Positions 34,661 to 45,337 are shown, numbered from the stretch's first letter. The stretch: 64,000 nucleotides of DNA from Anticarsia gemmatalis (GCF_050436995.1 NC_134758.1:12387597-12451596); one strand, 5' to 3'. Made by a program: numbers and translations. Notes: generated by a model not told the origin, from the letters alone.

Positions 34661-35147
34661 TCGAGTTATTTCATTATGCTTTTAAAATCGAAATAAATCA
34701 AAAAAAAATAAGTATTTTATCCTGGGTTAAATGATCCGTGGAAGAGATCACCACTCTCAGCATTAAAAGAAAAAAAAACGGAGTATGATTGCAACCAGCT
34801 GATCCTCACACCTTCAATCAAGTGCAAAACATTTCCATTCAAATAGGTACCTAATATATTCTCCACTTATCTAATACATTACCATTTACCTACAATACGA
34901 CGTATTACAAGTAATAAAAAAACTATAAAACCACCTGATAAATATATCACTTTAATAAAAACGTTTGTAACATACATTTTTCCTTGTTGGAAAGACTTTA
35001 CCATACCATATTCTCAGAAAATCGCACAAATTTCCACTCTTGTGCATCGATAATTACACGACATTTCATGCACACTACTGATGCAATATGCAATAACTAG
35101 GTACCGCAAAAAAAATACAAAGTTGACATAGATTTATCCTTATTAGA
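34661..35147. other. Spacer
   Basis: AT-rich, nothing recognised. Confidence 0.4.
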
Positions 35148-35285
35148 ATTATAAATATGAAAGTAACTTTGCCTGTCTCTTCTTCATACCTAAATCACTG
35201 AACCGATCTGGATCTCATTTAAAAAAAAAAGATAGTTTGAGATCCGAGAAAGGACATAGGATCTCACGGGAATAATGGGTATCTA
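35148..35285 (-). repeat. Repeat family H, diverged
   Basis: The + strand shows attagaattataaatatgaa, agtaactttgcctgtctctt, cctaaatcactgaaccgatc, gagaaaggacataggatctc, which is family H in reverse without the CG-rich end. Confidence 0.6.
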
Positions 35286-35302
35286 CTAATAAAAAGGGTA
35301 AT

Positions 35303-35445
35303 AAAAATGAGTGGCCAGGAGTTTCTTACCAGCTCTTCTCATTGGTCCTACCTTCCGAACTGGCGGTAAATTCACTCTCTGTATCATTGACTATTATAAG
35401 TGTCAGCATTTGATCTAAATGAATAAAAGATATGGTGTTGATTTT
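35303..35445 (+). repeat. LINE 3' end, family D
   Basis: It reads aatgagtggccaggagtttc, ttaccagctcttctcattgg, tcctaccttccgaactggcg gtaa, ending gaataaaagatatggtgttg attttt. This is the 3' untranslated end common to lepidopteran non-LTR retrotransposons of the Jockey/CR1 type. No reverse transcriptase sequence is attached. Confidence 0.65.
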
Positions 35446-35779
35446 TAAGACATATTATTATGTATAGTCTTCATGACAAAATGTAAAATTGTAAAATAAG
35501 AAAAAATAGTTTGGAGGGATTGTAACTATTCATAACAATGGGTGTTCTATGATTTTTGCCTAATCCTATAGAATTAAAATTATTTCTGAAATGCATAAAC
35601 CCCTTAGGTTGATTGCACCTCAAAAGCTTCGGAAATATCACCATAATATTGTCAACGTACTTGTAATACACTCTCTGCTTACTATTTTTAGCACCGATTT
35701 AGTTCATTGTCAAGGTCCTACCCGCATGATCTTGAATATCTATTCCAACACTACGTAATAGTAACTTTAGTAACACATA
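35446..35779. other. Spacer
   Basis: A 66-codon minus-strand frame at 35471-35671 is not protein-like. Nothing recognised. Confidence 0.4.
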
Positions 35780-35905
35780 CATAGGTATTATCACAGCTAT
35801 TATACCTATAGTTGTAAGTAGAAGCTAATGAAATACACCCACGTTTTGCCATTAACAATGTTAGACCCATGTAATAGGGGGCGAGCTATAGCCATCAAAT
35901 AATTT
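35780..35905 (-). repeat. SINE family B body fragment
   Basis: The + strand contains cctatagttgtaagtagaag, ccacgttttgccattaacaa, gacccatgtaatagggggcg, agctatagccatc, the reverse of the family B body. The tRNA-like head is missing. Confidence 0.65.
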
Positions 35906-35934
35906 AAGCCGTGAGTGTCTTGTCGTTTCTTCTC

Positions 35935-36040
35935 ACGAGTAACAGCTTTTTCAGAACGGTGGTAGATAAACATTATTATGACGATTTCAAATACTTTTTT
36001 AAGTTTGTGAAATAAAGCATATTTGACTTTGACTTTGAAA
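35935..36040 (+). repeat. LINE 3' end, family D
   Basis: It reads ctcacgagtaacagcttttt, cagaacggtggtagataaac, gtgaaataaagcatatttga, ctttgactttgaa. The gaacggtggtaga and (tttgac)n end resemble the 3' end at 35303. Confidence 0.55.
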
Positions 36041-36200
36041 TAGTCTTCTAAAAAACCTTAATGTTGCAATTTTAAATTATGTATTCATACATAACTACTT
36101 TATTTTAATACGCAGTAGACACATAATAATATGTACATTGCATGTATGTAGTAGTGTTTTACATAATGTAAAGGAGTGATTTATATAATCTGGAATGACT

Positions 36201-36418
36201 GCCTCCGTGGCGCAGTGGTTTAGGTCGCCACGCCGATACCACTGTGTCGGGAGGTCGTGGGTTCGATTCCCACACGGAGCAACTATTTGTGCGATCCACA
36301 AATAGTTGTTTCGGGTCTGGTTGTGCTTTGTGTCCGTTGTTTGTATGTTTGTAAAAGTCCCCGCGACACAAGAGCAATTCTTAGTGCGGGAGTTGTCTTT
36401 AAAAAAAAAAAAAAAAAA
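36201..36418 (+). repeat. SINE family A, reference full-length copy
   Basis: The intact reference copy. The head is gcctccgtggcgcagtggtt (A box GTGGCGCAGTGG) and ggtcgtgggttcgattccca (B box GGTTCGATTCC), spaced as in a tRNA-derived pol III promoter. The body follows with gcgatccacaaatagttgtt, tcgggtctggttgtgctttg, and tccccgcgacacaagagcaa ttcttagtgcgggagttgtc. It ends in 18 uninterrupted A's (36401-36418), which suggests recent insertion. Flanking target duplications could not be made out. Reading frames over it are non-functional. Confidence 0.92.
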
Positions 36419-37644
36419 TCTTTATGGTTGCTATTAATAATAATATTCTAATTAGATACCTATTACGTTTTACATGATCAAATTATATGAGCACTAGACT
36501 CAAACAAAGTCGATTGTAACCCAATCTATCTACAGTAATGGAACTAAAACACGTCGCTCATTGAAATTATGTAATTGTTGCCATGTTACAAAATAATATA
36601 TTATGTTGTATATTTAAACCCGTCCCTTATTTTATAATAAGAAATATACGCTCATCAACAATCTCCACGCCAAATTTCTTCCAAATTGTTTAATAGCAAG
36701 AGCCTAGTAAACAGACATAATTTTATTTTAACCGTTTAGATAATTTTCATTTCAAGATTACTTCTACCTTCGAGAAATATGAATTTTGATTTACCCCATT
36801 TCCCTAAAACTACTAATATACTTTACTACTATTTTCTATTAACCAAAACCGATTATCACTTGTATATTTTCTCACTTAAAAGCAATTAAAACAAAACGTA
36901 TATAAGAATACAGTCTCAACAACGGCGCAAGTAAACAGTACCATGTAAACAAACTAACTGTGAATACACTTCACACACTATGTATGTACATATGTACTTA
37001 TGTACTATCATAATACATATGTATATGTAGTTGTGTAGTTTACTAACTGAATGTAGCACATTGTCGCTGTGATATGAGGACGTTTGTATAGTTGACAACT
37101 TGGTAGTAAGTCTTGGCGGGCCCGATTTATAATATTAATTAATATCATTGGATAACTCACACGCGGTCATCTGATTCAAGACTAAGCAAAGCTTGTACTA
37201 TGGTAAACGATAACTGATAAACATACTATACTTCTAAATTAACATCCAGGCTCAGAGCAAATACCTACCCGTACTAATCACACAAATATTTGTCGTCCAT
37301 CAATGTTGTTGTCCTCCTTTCTTACAAGAGACTAACATTGTTGATTGCGCTCAAAGTTACAACACAAGTGGGTGTATGTGATACACCTGTACAACTTTGG
37401 GTAGGTACGAAAAAACATGATTTTATGTACATATGTTTACAAAGTTTTATTAACCGGGATGTGAACCGGCTCAAAATTCTAATCACACAAAATTTTATTT
37501 TTCGCATTAATCTAAATTTCAGGTCAGTACAGTAGATATTTCGAGAGCTATCTTAAATCCTTTCAGCAATTTCTTCAAAGTACCTGAATTAAGTTAAATC
37601 AATGAAACTCTCATATAAAATGAATACAGAAGACATCACAGGAA
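36419..37644. other. Gene-free AT-rich spacer
   Basis: A run of tatgtac / catatgta words (36975-37030) is low-complexity. Nothing recognised otherwise. Confidence 0.45.
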
Positions 37645-37752
37645 AATTATCCGGCTCGTCGGCTCCCGGATATCGGATAACCGGACAGCTGTGGCCGACA
37701 GCTCGTTAACCCGGGCATAACCGGGTACAGCCGGGTACAGCCGGGCATGCAT
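37645..37752 (+). promoter_or_regulatory. CCGGGTA island 4
   Basis: A GC-rich block: ccggctcgtcggctcccgga, ataaccggacagctgtggcc, GTTAACCCGGG (37705-37715), then CCGGGTACAG twice in tandem (37721-37740) and CCGGGCATGC. It shares GTTAACC and CCGGGTA with the islands at 16.4 and 28.3 kb. Confidence 0.4.
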
Positions 37753-38000
37753 TCATTGCGTTACTCTCTCTTCTTACTTAGACTTAGCCTTTTGACAGTC
37801 TTTTAAGGTTTATCTATTGAAATATTTTATAGAGAATACTTATTTCTGACATAAATTTTACAGGCAATTCTTGGTTGCTATTATTTTCCTTGCTTTAGAA
37901 CTAAAGGTAGCGGAAAATAAGGTTTAGAAAAAGATGGATTTCTGTATTTTACTTGAGTAAAGTGTTTATTATACACGTAGTTTATAAATTGAACCCATTA
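37753..38000. other. Spacer
   Basis: AT-rich, nothing recognised. Confidence 0.4.
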
Positions 38001-38091
38001 CTGTCCCACTGCTGGGCAAGGGTCTCCTGTTATGAGGGAGGGATTAGGCCTTGAGTCCACCCCACGCTGGCCAAGTGCGGGTTAGGGACTT
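38001..38091 (-). repeat. SINE family C 3' tail
   Basis: The + strand reads ctgtcccactgctgggcaag, ggtctcctgttatgagggag, ggattaggccttgagtccac, cccacgctggccaagtgcgg. One of three tails of this kind in reverse orientation. Confidence 0.8.
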
Positions 38092-38618
38092 TTCATTCCT
38101 TAAAGAACGATCGACCGAGTAAAGCAATGTCATTAATATAAATAAGTTGCTTTATTGATGTCATAACACTAAAATATTAGATTAAAGTATATGTGATAAA
38201 TGATGAAGAATTAAATATCTGAAGGGCATGTAATAAGAGCAAGGTGAATCAATAAGTTTTACGTAAGAATGATAATTACCGTGAAAATATATGTATATGT
38301 TAAATATGTAATAGTACAGGTGTTTTGTTATAAAAGAATCCTCAACTGTTAACTTGTAAATGACTCATATGATTAATTAAAAATAACATTTTATATATTT
38401 GTCTTATATAAGTTATTATGTGGGAATAACCACCCAAGTGGTAGACGAAGTGTCTTAAAATAACTTCGTGATCCTTTGGAAACCCCGTTACATCAAAAAC
38501 ATACAGAAACAGCTGCAGTCGCTGGTCGATAAACTATGATATGTTTGCCCTTCTTTAACATCAAAAGTTGCTGAACCCATTGGATAAAATGTGTGATATC
38601 CTGTCACTATATATTAGA
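38092..38618. other. Spacer
   Basis: AT-rich, nothing recognised. Confidence 0.4.
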
Positions 38619-38835
38619 CTAGAGGCCGCCTGCGACTTCGTCCGCGTGGAAACCCCTTCCGTGTAAATTGCGATCCCTCGGGAACTCCGGAATAAAAAGT
38701 AGCCTATGTGTTATTCTGGGTCTTCAGCTACCTACACACCAAATTCCATCGTAATTGATTCAGTAGTATTTGCGTGAAAGAATAACAAACATTCATACAT
38801 ACTCACAGACTTTCGCATTTATGATATTAGTAGGA
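38619..38835 (+). repeat. Repeat family H, well preserved
   Basis: It opens ctagaggccgcctgcgactt, cgtccgcgtggaaacccctt, has ccggaataaaaagtagccta tgtgtta, accaaattccatcgtaattg, ttcagtagtatttgcgtgaa agaataacaaac and ends ctttcgcatttatgatatta gtaggat. This is a very common lepidopteran repeat. Its class is not settled by what I can see. Confidence 0.8.
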
Positions 38836-39089
38836 TTTTTACACGTACAAGTTACAGTTTCGAGTTAATATTAGTACCTAGCAAACTATTCCCATACTGG
38901 GTAGGATAAGTGCCATTAAAATCTGCCCACTAACCAAAGCACAACATAGTCTTATGCCTTAGGGAGACTCTATTATTATAGCAACGCAGCACAAAGGATA
39001 CTGACTTATCGACTAGCCGTAAATTAAATTTTACATCGATGTACAACGATATAGCAGTTTGTTAGGTATATTGAAGACTGAAGACTAGA
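38836..39089. other. Short spacer
   Basis: Nothing recognised. Confidence 0.4.
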
Positions 39090-39440
39090 GCCTATGGGGT
39101 AAAAAGGTATCCTATGTGTTGATTAAGGTGTCGCATGATCAATCATTGTATCAACCACATTGTAAAACTTTTGGCTATTGAAAAGAGTGGCCGTGAGTTT
39201 CTTGCTGGCTCTTCTTCTCATAAGGCTCTACCCCCTTTCCGAGCTAGGGATAGATTCAGTAATTGTAACGACTATCAAAAGTGTCAATATTTGACCTAAA
39301 CGAAAAAATGATTTAATTTTGATTTTAGGTTATAAACCATCTGTGTTCAAAATTTCATCTAAATCCGTCTAGTAGTTGTTTTGTGAAAGAGTAACAAACA
39401 TACATCCATCTTCACAAACTTCCCCATTTAAAATAGAAGT
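39090..39440 (+). repeat. Family H copy split by a LINE end
   Basis: The left part is taaaaaggtatcctatgtgt tgattaaggt. The right part, from about 39331, is tataaaccatctgtgttcaa, aatttcatctaaatccgtct, agtagttgttttgtgaaaga gtaacaaac. Joined, these are the middle and 3' part of family H. The sequence between is a separate LINE 3' end (39130-39326). Confidence 0.7.
39130..39326 (+). mobile_element. LINE 3' end nested in family H
   Basis: It contains agagtggccgtgagtttctt, gctggctcttcttctcataa, cccctttccgagctaggga and ends aaaatgatttaattttgatt tt. It is flanked by aggt on both sides (39126-39129 and 39327-39330), a possible short target duplication. It is a 5'-truncated non-LTR insertion. Confidence 0.65.
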
Positions 39441-40520
39441 CAAATATTCTCTACCAAGCGACTGTGAATCTGTAAATCACATTTAATTTCAATGTAATAG
39501 CAGATCATTGGCAACATCTGTCTGAGATTCAATCGTTTATAGCCAGTCATTTATTTAAGTCTATTTCTCGGCCTAGATCCAGTTACACGTAATTAGTCAT
39601 CATTATTTCGTGCTAGACCGCGTCGCCTTGTACAGACATTATTTATATTGTAAATAACACTATAAATACTGTGTTTTAGGTTAATTAAACAGACATTTAT
39701 TTTGAATAAAAAGTTTAAGCATAATAGCGTATTATATCATGTTTTTTTTTATTGTCTAGTGAAATTTTCAAAACGATACTGCGTCATTGATATTTCAGCA
39801 TAAGATATGACTTATAGAAACCATTTGTTTATTCATGAGAAGTGTTTATATTGTGTTGGGGCTTCTATGGGTATTTAAGCCCTAGATACGATTCTCGAGA
39901 CAGTAAATTTCCCACTGCGTTTAATCTACAACACCAAACCAAAAGCGATTGCCCGGAGAGCCTTCTTTCAAACGGAAGTTATTTCTTAACGAAAGAAAAG
40001 TAGCGAGAAATAATGTAACTGTTTGATTTAAACAATACATGTTATATTCACTAAACAATGCTTGTACTATCGGACAAACAGACTTGTTATACTTTGTGTA
40101 TCTAAATAACCACTGTTCAGTGTTCAGTGGGAACCGGCCACCAATCATCTTTGTCTATGCTTCTTTCCCACCAGTGTTGCCAACGTTGCAACACAATGCT
40201 CTTTCGAAAATGTTGCGAGTACAAAAAATTATGTTTCATTATTTAATTAGTTAATATCTAGGTTTTGAGGCATTGCAAGAATGTTTGTTTTCAACATTTC
40301 TGTTTGGTAATTACTGAAATTATGTCTTCGTTTCTTTTTCATTACGAATGTTCTGGAAAATTGTAATTTAGCATTGAAATCATATAGGCTTTTTATGAGA
40401 CGTGATAAATAATGCGTAGCATTGAATTTTAAGTTTAAATTGTTATCCCAGTATGTTACTAATTACAAATAACAATCTGATTCGCCAGCAGTACAATCTC
40501 TGTTGTATGTGTATAATTCA
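39441..40520. other. Gene-free spacer
   Basis: Open frames of 70-75 codons overlap on both strands at 39921-40254 without any protein character. No repeat recognised. Confidence 0.4.
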
Positions 40521-40704
40521 AACTCTGTGGCGCAGTGGTTTAGGTCGCCATGGCGCTACCATTGCGTCGGGAGGTCGTGGGTTCGATTCCCACACGGAAC
40601 ATTATTTGTGCGATCCACAAATAATTGTGTTTGTACTTTGTGTCCGTTGTTTGTATGTTTTAGAAAGTCCCCGCGTCTTTTTAAAAGAAGAAAGAAAAAA
40701 TAAT
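40521..40704 (+). repeat. SINE family A copy with 3' deletion
   Basis: The head is close to the 36201 copy (tctgtggcgcagtggtttag, then gtcgtgggttcgattcccac), and the body has gtgcgatccacaaataattg. The sequence from acaagagcaattctta to the end is deleted and replaced by tctttttaaaagaagaaaga aaaaa. Open frames across it are by-products. Confidence 0.88.
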
Positions 40705-42275
40705 AATTACTGGATAACAAAATAAGTAAAATATCACGCGAGTAATGAACAGCCCCTCATTAGAATAAATCTATACTTAAATGACTACTCTCTCCCAATT
40801 TACCTAACATATCTGTGCTAAATAAGAAGCAATATTTCAAAAATAAAATTCTCTCTCACTATCAAGTTTCCACCGCTGACATTCGTAGACGTTGCCAAAA
40901 AGCTGCAAGTGTTTGTAAGCTAATTACAACAGCTTGTGTTATCAGCTCTTCGCAGCTGCACTGTGCTTATTGTGTGTTTGTTTGTATGTTTGCATGTTTG
41001 TTATGAGTCTTGTTTGTAGTGCTACTTATGAGAGAGGAAATTACTACTGTATCTGGTCCATAAATTATAGTTTTGTTTGTCAGTTTAAAGACTATTAGAA
41101 AATTAATAAATAGGCTTGCTTAGCGAGAATTTGTTAGCTTTATTATGAAAAAGATTCTCATATATCAATATGAGAATCTATTTAATAATAAGGCTTTCTT
41201 GATAATATACGTTTGCAACATACAAGTTGCCAGTTTGCCACTACTCAAGGCTCAACTATAATGTACTCCAAGATACAACGAAAATTTACTTTAATTCAAA
41301 TCTGGGACCACGACGTTCGGGTGAAGTAGTGCGAAATCGCCCAGTATCGCTTGACATGTCGCCCACATAATGTCGTGTCGCGGAACATTTGTTCCTTAGT
41401 GGCTAGAAGGGAACTTAGACAAGGATCAACAAAATCAAACAGCTTACCAATTGACTAAGCAATCTAATTAATTAAATGTTTCGTTTGACCTTAAAATCGA
41501 TAATTTGCGGGAATTACTGAACTGGAACGTAAAAGAATCAAGGATGGACCCGTTTGAAATTAGGGTTTTAACAATAAATATCCAATGAAATTAATTTTAT
41601 TTTTTAGAGTTCCTTGTTCCCATACTTGGAAGGCAAGTAGGAGTTGATAAACTAGAGGGCTAACTATCTTCTAAGCTAAGAACGAGAGCCTTTTTCAGCA
41701 ATGGTACAATACTGAGTGGCAACGTGACAATGCTACCAGCACCCTGCAAACGTTTCCAGCGAGAGGGTACAAAGACGCAAAGAGTAATTCCCATCTCTTT
41801 CGTTATTAGTTAAATTGTGGATGTTTAATTTATAACGACTGTAAGCATTCATGTTTAAATAATATTTACTTTTATAATCACTAGTTTAAATAAATGTATT
41901 CTTCATTGCCTGTGATAATCCAGGTATATCAGTCCTCATGCGTCGCGGGGCAAGTTAAAAATCAGTTTAGGCATACAGGTATAAGTTCTTAAGCTACAGT
42001 AAACCGTTAACTAGACAAAATTCATCACAAGTAACAAGCTACACTTTCAAGGAGGTATTTTCTAACAAAACAACCCATCATATTCCAATCCGTGTTAACA
42101 ACACTTAACCTATCACGACAAAACGTTTTAAGTTCATTTTCTAAAGTACTTCCATTATCGTTTCCGAGTATTGTATAATAATACCTGTTTGAATCGTGAA
42201 TCCAAGAGAAGAACATTCAGTTATAAGTTCAGTGGTTTTGTCGCGGTATAGATTTAGATGGGTGACCTTATTTAA
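40705..42275. other. Gene-free spacer with a short hairpin
   Basis: A perfect 11-bp stem with a 4-base loop at 41153-41178 (gattctcatat / atatgagaatc) has partial pairing further out. A CG-richer stretch at 41285-41400 (ccacgacgttcgggtgaagt, catgtcgcccacataatgtc) has no exon signals. Confidence 0.45.
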
Positions 42276-42435
42276 TCTTACTAGTATTATGAATGCAAAA
42301 GTTTGGATGTTTGTCACGCCAAAACTACTGAACGGATTTTGATAAAACTTAACAGTGTTGTAGCTTATGTATCGGAATAAAACATAGACTATAGAAATAC
42401 CAGTTTTTTCCCAAGGTTTTGTCTGTAGATAGTTT
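42276..42435 (-). repeat. Repeat family H copy, 5' CG part lost
   Basis: The + strand reads ttactagtattatgaatgca, aaagtttggatgtttgtcac, gccaaaactactgaacggat, tttgataaaacttaacagtg, cggaataaaacatagactat. It is family H in reverse. Confidence 0.7.
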
Positions 42436-42469
42436 TTTATGTTTAAAAGTATATAAGGATACTATGACA

Positions 42470-42585
42470 ACTTGCTACGGTGAGTAGTGTTCTTTGGTCT
42501 CTGTCTACCTCCATGTGAAAATGGCGTGATTTTATGTATGTATGTATGTAGGTATGTATGTATGTATGTATGTATGTATGTATGT
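42470..42585 (+). repeat. SINE family B 3' end with (TATG)n tail
   Basis: The sequence gtctctgtctacctccatgt, gaaaatggcgtgattttatg matches the end of family B (ctctacctacctacaccttt...ggcgtgatgttatg). It runs straight into a (TATG)n array at 42533-42585, broken once by tagg. The antisense frame is a poly Tyr-Ile-His-Thr artefact. Confidence 0.7.
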
Positions 42586-43224
42586 CTAATAGTAAGTGTG
42601 TCACAGGTGTCTGTCCGTGTGTTGTATGTACAAGTGTAACAAGTGTCGTACAATCGCACTATTTGTTATTTTTCTAAAGAAACAAACCTACGCTGCACAG
42701 ACTTGTTTTTCAAACGGCCTCCGTTGTATAGGGCTGGCTAGCGTACATTATTTGATAGTAATGGTCGTTTTATAACTTCTGAATTATTGTTAGGTGGAAT
42801 TTTGACAGTTTTTCAGACATTTCTTGTCAGTTTATGTGTCGGATAGCTAATGCGAGACTTATCTCATAGCCGGGAAACTAACCAACTTTTCATATAATGC
42901 ATTTTGATTTTTTGAAAGATCACATAAAAAGCTAAGGAATCAATGTTAGTTTTTAATTAGCATAATAAGTGTCATTTCAATATAATTGATACATTTTAAA
43001 TGCACTTTATGGCAAACATCACATCATTTAAATAAAATTAGTGTAACACTTTACAATTCAGAAAAAAATAACGAACAAAAGGCAAGGACACTTATGATAG
43101 TCGTTACAATTACTTAATTTACCACTACATCGAAACGCGTATTAAAACGTTTTGAGAAAAGCTATCAAGAAACTACTAACTTCACATATAACAAGGAAAA
43201 TCTCTTACTAAATGACCGTAGTTC
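42586..43224. other. Spacer
   Basis: AT-rich, nothing recognised. Confidence 0.4.
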
Positions 43225-43350
43225 GTCTGACGCGGTAGCCCTAGTAGTTGCGCGCGCGCCGGCTGGCACGGCCCGGCACGATCGCCTTAATGCATGCGAA
43301 TCATTGTCAAGCATTGTGTGGCGAGGGATATTGACGCGGCCAGCGAGGGA
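43225..43350. promoter_or_regulatory. CpG-rich patch
   Basis: Contains gtctgacgcggtagccctag, gttgcgcgcgcgccggctgg, cacggcccggcacgatcgcc and attgacgcggccagcgaggg. The CpG density is far above the flanks. It directly precedes the 42-bp minisatellite. No exon boundary was found, so it may be an enhancer or promoter-type patch. Confidence 0.3.
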
Positions 43351-43353
43351 AAC

Positions 43354-43479
43354 GATAGGACTACTACTTACTATAGTTTAACATACCTACTTACCGATAG
43401 GACTACTACTTACTATAGTTTAACATACCTACTTACCGATAGGACTAGTACTTACTACAGTTTAACATACCTACTTACT
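43354..43479 (+). repeat. 42-bp minisatellite, three units
   Basis: Three units start at 43354, 43396 and 43438. Each begins gataggactactacttacta, continues tagtttaacatacctactta, and ends cc or ct. Units one and two are identical by eye and the third has a few changes (gactagtacttactacag). Being a multiple of three it keeps a frame open (a repeated DRTTTYYSLTYLLT), but I see no sign it is translated. Confidence 0.92.
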
Positions 43480-43482
43480 CTT

Positions 43483-43712
43483 AGCATCAGTGATGGCAGA
43501 GTGGTATAAGTTGGTACCTCACACGCAAATGGTTGCAGGTTGGAACTTGGAATGAGGCAGCACACCAATTACTTTTCGAAGTTATGTGTGTATTAGAAAT
43601 AGTTATCAGTATCACTCGTTCCAACGGTGAAGGAATACATCGTGATGTAACCTTGCATGCCTGCGCGTTCTTTAGAACAGTTCTTGAAGGCATGCAAAGT
43701 CCCCAACCAAAT
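43483..43712 (+). repeat. SINE family C, without its 3' tail
   Basis: The head is gatggcagagtggtataagt, ggttgcaggttggaacttgg (B box decayed). The body is aggcagcacaccaattactt, ttcgaagttatgtgtgtatt, tccaacggtgaaggaataca, tcgtgatgtaaccttgcatg and ends catgcaaagtccccaacc. The cacttggccagcgtg tail of the full copy at 53803 is missing. Confidence 0.75.
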
Positions 43713-45097
43713 CTAATAATGCAAGCAAAATAATAAAATCATATCCAATGAACTTGTCATACTGACCTACATAAATCATACATCTCATCACATATGTATA
43801 GCAACACTTTTGCTTACCCATCATTTTCTATACCTTAGCAATACGTGCCGGTAACTGGGTCACGACTTACATACGAATGCTGATTAAGCAACCATATTTT
43901 AATAACATTACGTGTGTTTTTAAACATCAGTATGTATTCGGTTTTTTATTTACTAATTGAAGTAAGTTTTATTTTGTTTAGCAGGACTGTAACTGTGAAT
44001 TGTGATTATTAGCACTATCGACTAATTACAAATGAAATCAGTGACCCTAGCGTGTTTCTCAAGAACTATTTTAAAACCCAAAGCACTTTTTCCGACCGAC
44101 ACATTTATCCAACGATTCCATAGTGCAATACATAATAATATATTTGTTTGAGTTCAGGTTCATATTTTCAAGATGGTATTCCAAACGAATCCTAATTAAT
44201 TAAAGGATAAACAATAAAAATTTAAAAATTACTACTATGTAGGTCGTTTTTTTAACATGCAAATGCATGGAGAATCAGATAATACGAAAAAGTTGGTTAA
44301 TGAAAAATCTGTCCATAAAATCTACAAAGAATAATTGACTAAGTTTTGTCACAATCTATTTATAGGATTTTCCACTTACTCATAACTTAAACCTTCAAAA
44401 CATTAATTAATAATCCACGTGGTCCATAAATCGTAATCGCATCGCAATATGAATGACAAAGCAACTAAACTGTTCGAACACAATGACAGACAAACAGACA
44501 AACAGACATTATAATGTTATGAATAAGTCTTGCTATTTATAATTATAAGTCGTGGACGAATTAATGTATGTTTGTTAAAACATATAACTATCGCACGTGG
44601 ATTTTAAAAACATGTATAAAGGCCCGAAATTATTGAATTACACACATGAAATCAAACTTACGTCTGTTTACAAATTCATCCGTATGTATTCCCTATGTGT
44701 TTTCTAGCTTATAACCTATCTGTATGTCAAATAACATGATAAATTTTTCTTTGAAAAAAAATTTCGCGGTTGTCGCCATAGCCTTAATCCTATTGTCCAA
44801 CTACTAAATTGAGAGCCTTGGGATTCACGATTTATCTAGATTATAACTACTAATGCTGTGTATTTCCAAAATAAAGTAACTGTATCATAAAAGCAAGCAT
44901 GCAGTATACAGCATGCATAAGCATGCAAGTCAGTCATGTTCTAAATGAATGTTAACTCTGCCAGCCGAAAAACCATGCATATAGGGCTCTATACAAAATC
45001 GTCAAAAAAAGCAAAGATTTCAAGTACCAACGAAATAATCTAAATATTTTCGCTCACTCATCAATTCTCCTACAGTCTACACTGCATGATATATATA
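43713..45097. other. Gene-free spacer
   Basis: A very diverged family F-like piece may lie at 43985-44090 (ggactgtaactgtgaattgt, gcactatcgactaattacaa, aagaactattttaaaa). The word gcatgcataagcatgcaag with agcatgc copies lies at 44896-44930. Otherwise AT-rich. Confidence 0.4.
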
Positions 45098-45337
45098 CTA
45101 GTTGACCCGTGCAACTTCGCTTGCGTCACCTAAGAGGTGAAAATTTCCCCGTTTTTGTAACATTTTTCGTTGCTACTCCGCTCTTAATGACCGTAGCGTG
45201 ATGTTATATAGACTATAGCCTTCCTCGATAAATGGGCTATCTAACACTGGAAGAATTTTTCAAATCGGACCAGTAGTTCCTGAGATTAGCGCGTTCAAAC
45301 AAACAAACTCTTCAGCTTTATAATATTAGTATAGATA
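45098..45337 (+). repeat. Repeat family H, variant
   Basis: It opens actagttgacccgtgcaact, tcgcttgcgtcacc, then acatttttcgttgctactcc, gactatagccttcctcgata, gaatttttcaaatcggacca gtag and ends gctttataatattagtatag at. The ends agree with family H but the interior is a distinct subfamily. Confidence 0.65.

Noticed and set aside
36201..36275. Functional tRNA gene suggested by A and B boxes
   Set aside because: It does not fold into a full cloverleaf by eye and is followed by a SINE body and A-tail. The same applies to 17808, 21950, 40521 and 53803.
42462..42659. Poly(Tyr-Ile-His-Thr) protein on the minus strand
   Set aside because: Translation of the (CATA)n microsatellite and SINE end.
43354..43479. 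CRISPR-like array
   Set aside because: The units are contiguous with no spacers and the window is eukaryotic.
43354..43509. Repetitive protein with DRTTTYYSLTYLLT units
   Set aside because: The frame exists only because the minisatellite unit is a multiple of three. Nothing supports translation.
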